This document shows, in pieces, positions 14,493 to 23,023 of a DNA stretch of 47,249 bases. The DNA lies in the NCBI GenBank assembly GCA_027450205.1, contig DAIDJL010000002.1, positions 157,758 through 205,006 of the forward strand, written 5' to 3'. Within the stretch, counting starts at the first letter, position 1, and each line of letters begins with the position of its first letter. Origin of the DNA: Candidatus Parcubacteria bacterium. GTDB lineage: Bacteria > Patescibacteriota > Minisyncoccia > UBA6257 > 2-01-FULL-56-20. Below the pieces are notes generated by a model. That model was given only the letters and a program-made list of their open reading frames with translations, did no database searches and was not told the DNA's origin. Position numbers and translations under genes: made by a program.

Positions 14493-16622
14493 ATGAAAGA
14501 CGATCAAAAGCAAGGATTGCACTCAAAAAAGAAAGTGTATATAAAAATCCTCCAGATAACGGGGATTGTTATAATGTCTTTCGTGATCGCCGTATCACTT
14601 GCAGTGCTTTATCTTGCAAAAACAGTCCCTTCTATCCAGGAGATCGGCAGCCAGCAGATCAGCCAATCTACAAAGATCTATGACCGGACGGGAACGGTGC
14701 TTTTATACGACGTTAATAACGGCGAAAAACGTACGCTCGTGCCGTTTGGACAAATTCCCCAAAGCGTCAAAGATGCGACGATCGCCATTGAAGACCAGCA
14801 ATTCTATAACGAACCAGCATTTGACATTAAAGGCATCCTGCGAGCATTCCTTGTGGACATCACCACACACTCGTTTGCCGAAGGTGGATCGACGATCACC
14901 CAGCAGCTCGCGCGCACTGCATTCCTTACGCTCAACCAGACAATTCAGCGAAAGATCCGTGAATTCATTCTTGCGGTCAAGTTGAGTGAATACTATTCAA
15001 AAGACCAAATCCTTGCACTCTACCTGAATGAGGTTCCATACGGCCCCAATATCTCCGGCGTGGGAGAAGCGGCACAGGACTATTTCGGCGTGCCGGTAAG
15101 CCAGCTCAATATTGCCCAAAGCGCGATACTCGCGGCACTCCCGCAAGCCCCGACATATTACTCTCCGTGGGGCACGCACGTAAAAGAGCTGCTTCAGCGC
15201 CAGCAGCTGGTCCTCCAGCAAATGTACAACACCGGCAAGATTACGAGCGCGCAATATGCCGCCGCAAAAAATTTCAAGATTGTCTTTCAGCCGCAGTCGG
15301 CAAGCGGGACGGGAATACGGGCGCCGCATTTTGTGATGGCGGTGGAAAACTATCTCGTGCAAAAATATGGCGAGAATGAAGTTGATAACGGCGGCCTTAG
15401 GGTGATCACCACGCTCAATTGGCCGATGCAACAGCAGGCGGAAGCGGCAGTAGCCGCAGGCGTTGCACGTAACACACAGCTTTACAAAGCAACGAATGGC
15501 GCCTTGGTTGCACAGGACCCCACCACGGGGCAAATTTTAGCGCTGGTCGGCTCTGCAAATTATTTCAACACCTCCAACGATGGCAACTTTGATGTGGCAA
15601 CACAGGGTCTGCGCCAACCGGGGTCGGCGCTTAAGCCATTTATCTATATGACCGCTTTCCAAATGGGATACACGCCGGACACGATACTATTTGACGTACC
15701 CACGGAGTTCAGCACCAACGCAGGATGCCCCGCCGTTCCCGACTTCAACACTCCAAACCCCAAATGTTTCCATCCGCAAGATTTTGAGGGGACGTTCGCC
15801 GGCCCGCTTACTATTCGCGACGCGCTCGCGCAATCGGTCAACGTGCCCGCAGTAAAAATGCTCTATTTGGTCGGAGAAAAAAATGCGATCCAGAATGCGT
15901 ACAATTTTGGCCTCACCACGCTGACCGACCCCGCCAACTATGGACTCTCGTTGGTGCTCGGCGGCGGTGCGGTAAGGCTGATCGACCTTACCGAAGCCTA
16001 CTCCGTGCTTTCCCAGGATGGCGTCCGCCACGCACAGACAATGATACTCTCTGTGCAGGACGCGAACGGAAATACGCTTGAGACATATCAGGACCAGGCA
16101 ACGCAGGTCGCGGACGCGCAGTCGGTCCGCCTGGTGAATGACATCCTATCTGACGCCGCAGCGCGCGCACCGCTCATGGGTGCAAGCCAGAACCTTACCG
16201 TATTCCCTGGCTACGACGTGGCGCTGAAGACCGGAACATCAAACGACTACCGCGACGCATGGGCTATGGGCTACACGCCATCGCTTGTTGTCGGCGTCTG
16301 GGCGGGCAACAACAACGACACGCCAATGCAAAAGGCTGGGTCAAGTATTTTGGCCGCAGTTCCGATGTGGAGCGCATTTATGACCCAGGCGCTTCCCGAA
16401 GTACCGAATACCACATTTGTTCAACCAAACCCCATAAATACCACCAAGCCTGTTTTTAATGGACAGTATGTTGTGAATGGCCAAGTGCACAACATTCTTT
16501 ATTATGTGGATAAAAATAATCCAACAGGCCCAGACCCAACAAACCCCGCCATAGATCCGCAATATGACAACTGGGAGGTAGGCGTGGAGAATTGGGCACG
16601 CGCCCACGGCTACGCTAACTAG
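14493..16622 (+). CDS. Class A penicillin-binding protein (PBP1A type)
   Basis: 709 residues. One N-terminal membrane anchor (about 17-43). Glycosyltransferase 51 domain with EDQQFY (catalytic Glu100) and GGSTITQQLA (131-140). Transpeptidase domain with the SxxK motif S378-A-L-K381, SVN (448-450) and KTGTS (579-583). It polymerises and cross-links peptidoglycan outside the membrane. The C-terminus is Pro/Asn-rich. A CTAG at 16619-16622 supplies its stop codon and that of dnaN on the other strand. No convincing Shine-Dalgarno precedes the ATG; a TAGAAT lies 17 nt upstream. Confidence 0.95.
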   Translation: MKDDQKQGLHSKKKVYIKILQITGIVIMSFVIAVSLAVLYLAKTVPSIQEIGSQQISQSTKIYDRTGTVLLYDVNNGEKRTLVPFGQIPQSVKDATIAIEDQQFYNEPAFDIKGILRAFLVDITTHSFAEGGSTITQQLARTAFLTLNQTIQRKIREFILAVKLSEYYSKDQILALYLNEVPYGPNISGVGEAAQDYFGVPVSQLNIAQSAILAALPQAPTYYSPWGTHVKELLQRQQLVLQQMYNTGKITSAQYAAAKNFKIVFQPQSASGTGIRAPHFVMAVENYLVQKYGENEVDNGGLRVITTLNWPMQQQAEAAVAAGVARNTQLYKATNGALVAQDPTTGQILALVGSANYFNTSNDGNFDVATQGLRQPGSALKPFIYMTAFQMGYTPDTILFDVPTEFSTNAGCPAVPDFNTPNPKCFHPQDFEGTFAGPLTIRDALAQSVNVPAVKMLYLVGEKNAIQNAYNFGLTTLTDPANYGLSLVLGGGAVRLIDLTEAYSVLSQDGVRHAQTMILSVQDANGNTLETYQDQATQVADAQSVRLVNDILSDAAARAPLMGASQNLTVFPGYDVALKTGTSNDYRDAWAMGYTPSLVVGVWAGNNNDTPMQKAGSSILAAVPMWSAFMTQALPEVPNTTFVQPNPINTTKPVFNGQYVVNGQVHNILYYVDKNNPTGPDPTNPAIDPQYDNWEVGVENWARAHGYAN

Positions 16623-17731
16623 GATTTTAAGATCGGTTTAAGCACGTAAAAATACGATGAGTCGCTTACGGACCGAACGAGAGCCGGTCCCGCGTCCTCT
16701 TGCAGCCCCAAAAAAACCTCTTCCGTTTTGACTCCTTTCATCGGATCGGAGAGGTAACGCCAGTTAAAAAACACCTCCGAGATATCACCTTTTATTTTCG
16801 CAGGGAGAATACTATTATTTTCGCCGAGTGCCTGATCCGCGGAACTGATCTCGATCGCTTTTTTATTCTGATGGATTTTTATCTTTACTTCACTATTCTT
16901 CTGTCCGAATACGCCAGCAAGCTTGATGGTGTTTAAAAACTCAACGCGATCCACCACGATCTCCGCGGCAAATTCATGCGGTACAATCGCGGAATAGTCG
17001 GGGAAGCTGCCTTCCACTAGGCGCGATATCATCTCTGTTTGGTCGGTCTTAAAAAGCACCTGGTTTTCGTCGTGGTAGATCTGAATAATCTCATCATCCC
17101 GCATAATCCTTGCCGCCTCCAAGCCTGTGCGCAACGGAATAAGGATTTTGAACGGCTCCTTCTTTTTTATTGTGAATGTATTTGCGGGAATGGATTTTTC
17201 CGCCAGGCGAAACCCATCGGTGGACGCCAATATTAGGTTCTCAAGGGAAAAATTAAAAAAAATACTGTTTAGCTCCGGGCGGAGGTCGGAATACTGTGAC
17301 GCCACAGAAATCTGTTGAATAGCTTCTTTAAGAATAATACTTTTAATCTCAAGATATCCTTCAGTGTTGTTTATTTTGGGGGTGATAGGAAAATCGTCAG
17401 CCGGCATTCCATTGATCACGGCGCTGTAATTATCCGTCGCGATCTCGAGATTGTTTTCTTTTTTCTCAAAATTTAGCCGATCACTTTGAATATTTCCTAT
17501 AAGGCTGGAAAAGAGTGATAAGGGGATGGTAATTTTCCCGTCTTCAATCACTTTACCGGCGACGCGATGGGTTATTGCGATCTCAAGGTTTGTCGCGGTG
17601 AAGGTGATGGTATTATTCTCCGCCTCAATGAGAATGTTTTTTAAAATTGGCAGGTTTGTATTTTCACCAACCGCTTTCTCAATCACTGAAATCGCATCTT
17701 TAATGTTTGACCGTATCACAATGAATTTCAT
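16619..17731 (-). CDS. dnaN: DNA polymerase III beta subunit (sliding clamp)
   Basis: 370 residues, the standard clamp length with three repeated domains. It starts MKFIVIRSNIKDAISVIEKA and has the family segments NLPILKNILIEA, FPDYSAIVP (in domain 3 linker context) and the C-terminal DPMKGV region. It forms the ring that tethers the replicative polymerase and is loaded by the complex containing holA. It lies downstream of dnaA across a 133-bp gap with DnaA boxes. TATAAT is 13 nt before the ATG. It converges with the PBP gene and shares the CTAG double stop. Confidence 0.96.
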   Translation of the reverse strand: MKFIVIRSNIKDAISVIEKAVGENTNLPILKNILIEAENNTITFTATNLEIAITHRVAGKVIEDGKITIPLSLFSSLIGNIQSDRLNFEKKENNLEIATDNYSAVINGMPADDFPITPKINNTEGYLEIKSIILKEAIQQISVASQYSDLRPELNSIFFNFSLENLILASTDGFRLAEKSIPANTFTIKKKEPFKILIPLRTGLEAARIMRDDEIIQIYHDENQVLFKTDQTEMISRLVEGSFPDYSAIVPHEFAAEIVVDRVEFLNTIKLAGVFGQKNSEVKIKIHQNKKAIEISSADQALGENNSILPAKIKGDISEVFFNWRYLSDPMKGVKTEEVFLGLQEDAGPALVRSVSDSSYFYVLKPILKS

Positions 17732-17864
17732 CTCTTAATTATAAATTATATTTAAATACTTTTTATGAGAGTTGTTATTAGTGATCGGTTTTTATGTGGA
17801 TAATTATTTTTTATCCAACAACCACCAACTCTTGTTGTTATTTTATGTGTGGATAACAGCGGGA
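17732..17864. other. dnaA-dnaN intergenic region with DnaA boxes (candidate oriC)
   Basis: An AT-rich stretch of 133 bp between dnaA and dnaN. It holds two perfect DnaA boxes in the same orientation (TGTGGATAA at 17795-17803 and 17848-17856, reading TTATCCACA on the minus strand) and a degenerate copy TTATCCAAC at 17811-17819 on the plus strand. The dnaN -10 (TATAAT, 17750-17745) is at the left edge. The surrounding order rpmH-rnpA-yidC-jag diverging from dnaA-dnaN is the classical bacterial origin neighbourhood. The boxes could instead, or also, autoregulate expression. Confidence 0.6.
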
Positions 17865-19220
17865 TTAACTCTTATAAATTATATCTTTGATTGTTAATAT
17901 CTTTTGATTAAGCGCCGGATTTCTGTTGATCTCGTGGTTGATTTTTTCGTAGGAGTGGATGGCGGTGGTGTGGTCTCTCCCCAACTTCTCACCAATATAT
18001 GGATAAGAAAGGTCTGAGATATCCCGAAGAAGATAGATCGCGATCTGTCGCGGCTCCACCACTTCCTTGCGCCGATTATGACTCACAAGGTCCTCGACGG
18101 TGATACTAAAGAACTCCGCGACCGCCTTTAATATCTGCGCATCATTGACGCGCTTGGAAAGGTTTTGAGTCGCCTTTTCTATGATCTCCTCCGCCATTTT
18201 TACACTAATATCGGTCTGCTTCCGCTCCTCGTAAAATATGATCTTTTTGAGAACCCCCTCTAGTTCGCGGATATTTTTGCGGAGTTTTTTAGCAATCAAG
18301 TCTATTACCTGGTCGCTTAGCTTACGGTTCATTTCTTGGAGCTTGCTCTTAATGATCGCCACACGCATCTCGTATTCCGGATAGGATACATCCGCAATAA
18401 GGCCGCCCTCAAAACGCGACCTGAGGCGTTCCTGGAGGGTTGGCAGTGATTGTGGCGGCCGGTCGGAGGAAATAATGATCTGCTTATTACCCTCATAAAG
18501 CGCATTGAAGGTATGAAAGAATTCCTCCTCGGTTTTTTCTTTCCCGCCAATGAATTGAATATCGTCAATGATCAATACATCCACATCGCGATATTTTTTC
18601 TTTACGCTTTCAATGCGGTCGTTGCGCAACCCCCACACAATATCACGCGTGAACTGTTCCGAGGAAACATATTTAGGCTTTATCTTTCCTTTGAATTTTA
18701 TAATAAGTTCATTACCGATCGCCTGGATAAGATGCGTCTTTCCAAGGCCGACGCCGCCATAAATGAAGAAGGGGTTATATTTTTTACCCGGCGCTTCGGT
18801 GATCGCGGCGGCGGCGGCGAAGGCAAGCTCGTTGGATGGGCCGACGACGAACGAAGAAAGGGTGTATTTGGGATTCAATCCCGTCTCCGGATCGGTTTTA
18901 TTGAAATCAAGCTCGGCGCTGGCCCCGGCTTGCGGATCTTTTGCCTCAGAGGGCGCCTTATTAAAGGAAATATTCTTATTCCCCACTACAAATTCTATTT
19001 TTTTGACCGACGTGTCCATATTCCGGACGATACCAATAATGTTTTTTTGGTATTTTTCCTCCACCCACGTTTTCGCAAAGTTGCTTTGAAGCGCGACAAA
19101 CAATGTATCGTCTTTTTTATCGATCGGCCGGCTGTTTTTTAACCACGTTGCAAAGTGCGCTTTCGTTAATTGGACTTCCATCTCCCCTAACGTCGACTGC
19201 CACATTTGTTCAAGGTCCAT
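17865..19220 (-). CDS. dnaA: Chromosomal replication initiator DnaA
   Basis: 451 residues. Domain I (MWQSTLGEMEVQLTKAHFATW), a variable linker, then the AAA+ core with Walker A GGVGLGKTH (about 155-163), Walker B VLIIDDIQF, and the C-terminal box-binding helix-turn-helix with GRDHTTAIHSYEKI. It binds DnaA boxes and melts the origin. A promoter TTGACT (19278-19273) / TAATAA (19256-19251) with a 16-bp spacer gives a leader of about 25 nt. It is divergent from rpmH and upstream of dnaN. Confidence 0.98.
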   Translation of the reverse strand: MDLEQMWQSTLGEMEVQLTKAHFATWLKNSRPIDKKDDTLFVALQSNFAKTWVEEKYQKNIIGIVRNMDTSVKKIEFVVGNKNISFNKAPSEAKDPQAGASAELDFNKTDPETGLNPKYTLSSFVVGPSNELAFAAAAAITEAPGKKYNPFFIYGGVGLGKTHLIQAIGNELIIKFKGKIKPKYVSSEQFTRDIVWGLRNDRIESVKKKYRDVDVLIIDDIQFIGGKEKTEEEFFHTFNALYEGNKQIIISSDRPPQSLPTLQERLRSRFEGGLIADVSYPEYEMRVAIIKSKLQEMNRKLSDQVIDLIAKKLRKNIRELEGVLKKIIFYEERKQTDISVKMAEEIIEKATQNLSKRVNDAQILKAVAEFFSITVEDLVSHNRRKEVVEPRQIAIYLLRDISDLSYPYIGEKLGRDHTTAIHSYEKINHEINRNPALNQKILTIKDIIYKS

Positions 19221-19390
19221 GATTAAAAAATGATTAAGTTGGTGGATTCATTATTATCTCTTCCCACCCACAAGTCAAAGGGCTTGGAAAAGTTAAAAAG
19301 TTATCTTCCTGGGGATTACATGGGGAGAGCGATCATTAGGGCAGCGCTCCCTGTTTTACTTTTTAAAATAGGCGTGATATCATCGAGGGA
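19221..19390. promoter_or_regulatory. dnaA-rpmH divergent control region
   Basis: 170 bp. It contains the dnaA promoter on the minus strand (TTGACT 19278-19273, TAATAA 19256-19251) and the rpmH promoter on the plus strand (TTTACT 19355-19360, TATCAT 19378-19383 with an extended TGA, 17-bp spacer). The rpmH -10 is 7 nt before its ATG. No perfect DnaA box is seen here, unlike the dnaA-dnaN gap. Confidence 0.55.
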
Positions 19391-19525
19391 ATGTCGTTCA
19401 CGTACAATCCAAAGAAAAAAAAGAGAAAGACGACCCACGGCTTTTTGGTGCGCCAGGCAACCCCTACGGGGCGTCGCGTCCTTTCCCGCCGCCGCGCCAA
19501 AGGCAGGAAGAAATTAGCGGTTTAA
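19391..19525 (+). CDS. rpmH: 50S ribosomal protein L34
   Basis: 44 residues, the usual size. Sequence [20 protein letters not shown] then [20 protein letters not shown], matching bL34. It is first in the rpmH-rnpA-yidC-jag order next to dnaA. The -10 TATCAT is 7 nt before the ATG, predicting a leaderless message. Confidence 0.97.
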   Translation: MSFTYNPKKKKRKTTHGFLVRQATPTGRRVLSRRRAKGRKKLAV

Positions 19526-19543
19526 GGACCATTTTGCGCCTTT

Positions 19544-19858
19544 ATGGCCACCATGACAGTGCGTCTCCCCTCTGACCAGTTCCGCGCGAGAGGGTATCAA
19601 ACAATCCCCAGCCCACTTTTTCTGTTTAAAATAAAAAAGAATGTCGTGGGTAAGGCAAGGATCGGGATCGTGGTGGGGGTATCCGTGCACAAAGCCGCGG
19701 TAAAAAGGAATTTTTTAAAGCGGCAGGCGCTTGCAACGCTCACGCCCCGCGCCGCCGCCGGAAGTGATATCCTTATAATAGTTTTACCCGCCGCAAACCG
19801 CGTTACCAAAAAAAGATTCAGGGAGGAGCTTATAAAAACGCTCGCCGCCGCCCAGTAA
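19544..19858 (+). CDS. rnpA: Ribonuclease P protein component
   Basis: 104 residues, basic. The family RNR-type box appears as VHKAAVKRNFLKRQ, preceded by the substrate-binding strand KARIGIVVGVSV, and the C-terminal helix is FREELIKTL. It is the protein cofactor that helps the RNase P RNA bind pre-tRNA. It sits 18 bp after rpmH and 13 bp before yidC. The RNA partner gene (rnpB) is not in this window. Confidence 0.92.
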   Translation: MATMTVRLPSDQFRARGYQTIPSPLFLFKIKKNVVGKARIGIVVGVSVHKAAVKRNFLKRQALATLTPRAAAGSDILIIVLPAANRVTKKRFREELIKTLAAAQ

Positions 19859-19871
19859 AAATAAAAACGCC

Positions 19872-20585
19872 ATGATCTATCTTTATCAACAAATACTGTA
19901 TCGCCCGATCCTCAACCTTCTTATTTTTTTCTATCAGACGATCGCGTTTCATGACCTCGGCATTGCGATCATCTTAGTAACACTGTTCATCCGCCTCATT
20001 CTCTATCCGTTCTTTCACACCGGCGCGAAACAGCAGATGCTTATGCAGCGCATCCAGCCGCACATAAAAAAAATCCAAGAAACACACAAGGGCGACCGCG
20101 ACCAACAGGCGAAAGCCTTGATGGAGTTATATAAAGAGCACGGCGTCAACCCATTTTCCGGGATTCTACTGCTCATAATTCAGATCCCGATCCTACTCAC
20201 ATTCTACTGGGTGATCCGCTCAGGCGTCGGTACTGCGCAATTGACGGGGTTGTACTCGTTTATTGCGGCACCACAGACCGTAAATACAGTATTCCTCGGA
20301 TTCGTCAATCTTGCGAAGCCAGACCTCGCTCTCATCCTCGCTGCCGCTCTTGCACAGTATTTCCAGGCGCGCCTTGCCATCTATCGCAATCCATCAAATA
20401 CAAGCGCGCCGACGCAGACGGAAAAGATCGCGCGGCAGATGGTGTTTGTTGGGCCGATAATAACCATCCTTGTTTTTTATAACTTTCCGGCGGCACTCAG
20501 CTTATATTGGCTGATGAGCGCGCTCTTCTCCGCAGTCCAGCAATATTTCGTTAATAAGCATTTGCAGAAGAGATACGGCAAATAG
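19872..20585 (+). CDS. yidC: Membrane protein insertase YidC/Oxa1
   Basis: 237 residues, the short Gram-positive-like form without a large periplasmic domain. It has five membrane segments and the conserved groove arginine in LFIRLILYPFF. After a cytoplasmic coiled hairpin (QPHIKKIQETHKGDRDQQAKA) comes NPFSGILLLIIQIPIL and the final YNFPAALSLYWL. It inserts and folds membrane proteins alone or with SecYEG. It is third in the rpmH operon. Confidence 0.96.
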   Translation: MIYLYQQILYRPILNLLIFFYQTIAFHDLGIAIILVTLFIRLILYPFFHTGAKQQMLMQRIQPHIKKIQETHKGDRDQQAKALMELYKEHGVNPFSGILLLIIQIPILLTFYWVIRSGVGTAQLTGLYSFIAAPQTVNTVFLGFVNLAKPDLALILAAALAQYFQARLAIYRNPSNTSAPTQTEKIARQMVFVGPIITILVFYNFPAALSLYWLMSALFSAVQQYFVNKHLQKRYGK

Positions 20586-20599
20586 CGGTCGTTGATAAA

Positions 20600-20645
20600 A
20601 AAGCGGTATAGGGTATAGCAATGCCCTATATCGCTTGATTTTATG
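20600..20645 (+). promoter_or_regulatory. Hairpin between yidC and jag
   Basis: A 12-bp stem (about 20602-20613 with 20624-20635, one G-U) and a 10-nt loop are followed by TTGATTTTAT. The T run is weak. It may be an attenuator or processing site reducing expression of jag relative to yidC. Confidence 0.4.
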
Positions 20646-20674
20646 CGGGGAATATGGAATAGTTACGGGAACGC

Positions 20675-21112
20675 ATGGAAAACTGGGAATCATTCATTAA
20701 AAAAACGTTAGACCTTATCGGGTTTAGGGACTATCGGCTGGAAATGAAAATAGAAGAGCGTCGAGGCTCGGTTTTTATTTACGAGGACCAAGAGATGGTC
20801 AAGGAAAACCTTCCTGCGATCGTTGATGCGGTGAATCACGTTCTCCAGATGGTCGCCAAAAAAAATCAAGCCGAGGCGATATTCCTTGATATCAATAATT
20901 ATCGGCATGACCGCGAGCGGCTGATCGCCGAACTTGCACGCGCTGCGGCAAAAAAAGCTTCAACTACAAAAACAGAGGTCGCGCTCCCCGCGATGAATTC
21001 ATACGAGCGGCGGCTGGTGCATATGGAGCTCGCGGTACATCCGGAGGTAAAGACCGAGAGTGCAGGAGAAGGGAAAGAGCGATATGTAGTGATCAAGCCG
21101 CTCGCGGAATAA
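20675..21112 (+). CDS. jag: Jag/KhpB family RNA-binding protein (KH and R3H domains)
   Basis: 145 residues. A KH domain at about 25-80 (RRGSVFIYEDQEMVKENL and AIVDAVNHVLQ) and an R3H domain with ERRLVHMELAVHPEV then YVVIKPL. The extra N-terminal Jag_N domain of Firmicutes is missing. It is an RNA-binding protein conserved next to yidC, implicated in cell division and sRNA binding in other bacteria. It ends the rpmH operon; its stop codon lies in the bidirectional terminator hairpin. Confidence 0.88.
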   Translation: MENWESFIKKTLDLIGFRDYRLEMKIEERRGSVFIYEDQEMVKENLPAIVDAVNHVLQMVAKKNQAEAIFLDINNYRHDRERLIAELARAAAKKASTTKTEVALPAMNSYERRLVHMELAVHPEVKTESAGEGKERYVVIKPLAE

Positions 21113-21177
21113 AAAAACAACTTTCGTATTCGCCGAACACTCCACCTTCGGGAGGTAAATACGAAAGTTGTTTTTTT
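21111..21177. terminator. Bidirectional terminator with 20-bp perfect stem
   Basis: Arms 21111-21130 and 21158-21177 are perfectly complementary and end in seven A and seven T, so the hairpin terminates the rpmH operon on the plus strand and the 12-kb secretion cluster on the minus strand. The loop contains a smaller hairpin with CTCC/GGAG arms. Confidence 0.88.
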
Positions 21178-21185
21178 AATATCTT

Positions 21186-22520
21186 TTATTGCGCGAACGT
21201 AAGCCCGTATAGCTTCTGGTCGTAGCGGTTTACGAAGAAGAGAACGTTATTGAAGAACTTTACATCAGAGACGTCCATATTCTGTGTAGCATCGCTCCAC
21301 AGCGGCTGCATCGCTCCCGTGGTGAGATTTATTTTGAAAATATCATCAGAGGTAAAGAGCGACATCATATTGTAATCGTCCGGAAGGCGGGCGGAAGAGA
21401 ATTCACTTGAATTACGCGGGATGCCGCAGTAGAGGGCAAGATAGGGGGTGGGGCTGGTCTTTGTTGGGGCTTTTAATGTTCGCGCGGATGAGGGCGTTGT
21501 GGTAGTTGTTGTGCTGCTGGCGGTAGATGTGGCAGCGGTCATCAGCTCGGTGTTGAATCCGCACTTGGAGGGCAGGGTCGCAAAGCCCAGGGTTTGGGTC
21601 GGCAAGCTGCCCGAAATAGCGCGCAGCTGCAGGGTGTTGCCCTGTCCCGGCCCATTATTAAAGAAGACCAAGCCATATGGAATGGTGGCGTTATGGCTCC
21701 ATATTGCCTCCGCGCCCGGGACCTCGTAGATGAGCGGAGTAAGCGTACCTGCCTGAGAGTTGAATGCCAAAATGGAGCCGGCATTTTGGGAGGCTGGCTT
21801 ATCGGAAAGGATGAATTCCGTCTTGGTGGGCCACTGGACAGTAAGATCATTCGCGCTAAGGGAAAGCAGGGATGATGGGGCGGCCTTAGGATTCGCCGCA
21901 TTGATCGTGGAGAGTACAAGCTTCCCGGCGCTTGGTGCTGCAAGATAAGCGATCAAATAATTGTTTATCGGCGACCACGTCGGCGAAAACATCCCCTGAG
22001 GCAGCGCCGTCCAGGCATTTGTCGCAACAGTAAAGATCTCCGCATGCGGGTTGGCGGGGTCGCCATAGCTTACCAGGATCTTTTTCCCGTCATATGAGAA
22101 TCCTGCAGAAATGATGTCGTTGATCGTCGAAGAGTTGAGTATGGTTGATTGCCCGCCGGTGACCGTCATGATCGCGCCGTTCGGCTCTATGGCGGTGATG
22201 GTATTCTGTGCATCCACAAAGTAATCCAGGACCGGCTGGCTTGATAATACTCCAAAACTCTGTACGACCGCTTGCCCGCCTGTCGCGACGGTGCCGGTAG
22301 CCGTCGTCGGCGTCAGGCCCAGCGTTCCAATGGGCGTGGCGCTGTTCTGGCCCCCGGCCCCGCCGGTCCCCTGCGTGCCGGCCGCCGGAAGGGACCCTGT
22401 TGCCGTTCCCGTGGAGCTCTGCGTGTTGGTCGCGGAATTGTTTTTTATAAGGAAAAGAACCAAAACCGCAATGGCCGCCACGACCACGATTCCGATAATG
22501 ATATAAATATACCGTTTCAT
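21186..22520 (-). CDS. Membrane-anchored beta-propeller-like protein of the T4SS cluster
   Basis: 444 residues. An N-terminal membrane anchor (about 4-25), a low-complexity Thr/Gly/Ser linker (about 28-85), then an extracytoplasmic body with repeats resembling TolB/WD40 blades (GFSYDGKKILVSYGD, FSPTWSPINNYLIAYL, EAIWSHNATIPYGLVFF). A Thr-rich insert is near residue 335. It is the last gene of the cluster, just before the terminator. Function unknown; a scaffold or binding role at the cell surface is inferred from the fold-like repeats. Confidence 0.75.
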   Translation of the reverse strand: MKRYIYIIIGIVVVAAIAVLVLFLIKNNSATNTQSSTGTATGSLPAAGTQGTGGAGGQNSATPIGTLGLTPTTATGTVATGGQAVVQSFGVLSSQPVLDYFVDAQNTITAIEPNGAIMTVTGGQSTILNSSTINDIISAGFSYDGKKILVSYGDPANPHAEIFTVATNAWTALPQGMFSPTWSPINNYLIAYLAAPSAGKLVLSTINAANPKAAPSSLLSLSANDLTVQWPTKTEFILSDKPASQNAGSILAFNSQAGTLTPLIYEVPGAEAIWSHNATIPYGLVFFNNGPGQGNTLQLRAISGSLPTQTLGFATLPSKCGFNTELMTAATSTASSTTTTTTPSSARTLKAPTKTSPTPYLALYCGIPRNSSEFSSARLPDDYNMMSLFTSDDIFKINLTTGAMQPLWSDATQNMDVSDVKFFNNVLFFVNRYDQKLYGLTFAQ

Positions 22521-22531
22521 ATCTTTATAAT

Positions 22532-23023
22532 TTAATCAGCATTTCTGCATGTTCCGGCGTCACAAGCTTGGACATCGCTCGAGCAACTTCCGTTAGGGCA
22601 GGATGCGCTGCATGCCCCGCAGCTCTGAGAAGTTGTTGATTGGGTTTGAAGGTCCACCGGCGTGAGCGCAGGCAAATTAAGGTTGAGAAGCTGCGGATTG
22701 ACGACGCTTAATATGAAATATGCCCCGACAAGCAACAGGAGCCCAAGCAAGGCTGCTTCGATCCATTCCTTCGCATCACCCTGTCCCGAGGGATTCCCGA
22801 CGGAAGCCATATATTTTACCCCTCCATAGACGATGACCCCGAATGCAAGGACCCCCCCGATCATCAATGCGAATTGATAGAAATTTGCGACGAAGGCGCC
22901 GGGGGTGGAACTGGAATTCGGATTCGCTCCCGGAATATCCATGCTGATCGTGACGGCCCGCGCGACGGGAAAGAAAGAAAATCCTGCAACGGCAACGGCT
23001 ATGCCACGAAAAAAGTTCTTCAT
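22532..23023 (-). CDS. VirB2/TrbC-type pilin with cysteine-rich tail
   Basis: 163 residues. A signal peptide (about 1-23, ending ARA) is followed by two membrane helices (about 47-67 and 88-107) joined by a short polar loop (YGGVKYMASVGNPSGQGDAK), the pattern of VirB2/TrbC pilins that polymerise into the type IV secretion pilus. Unlike ordinary VirB2 (about 100 residues mature), it has a C-terminal extension of about 50 residues with six cysteines (135, 138, 142, 147, 154, 159), which would form disulfides or bind metal outside the cell. Its ATG overlaps the stop of the preceding secreted-protein gene by 4 nt. Confidence 0.82.
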   Translation of the reverse strand: MKNFFRGIAVAVAGFSFFPVARAVTISMDIPGANPNSSSTPGAFVANFYQFALMIGGVLAFGVIVYGGVKYMASVGNPSGQGDAKEWIEAALLGLLLLVGAYFILSVVNPQLLNLNLPALTPVDLQTQSTTSQSCGACSASCPNGSCSSDVQACDAGTCRNAD

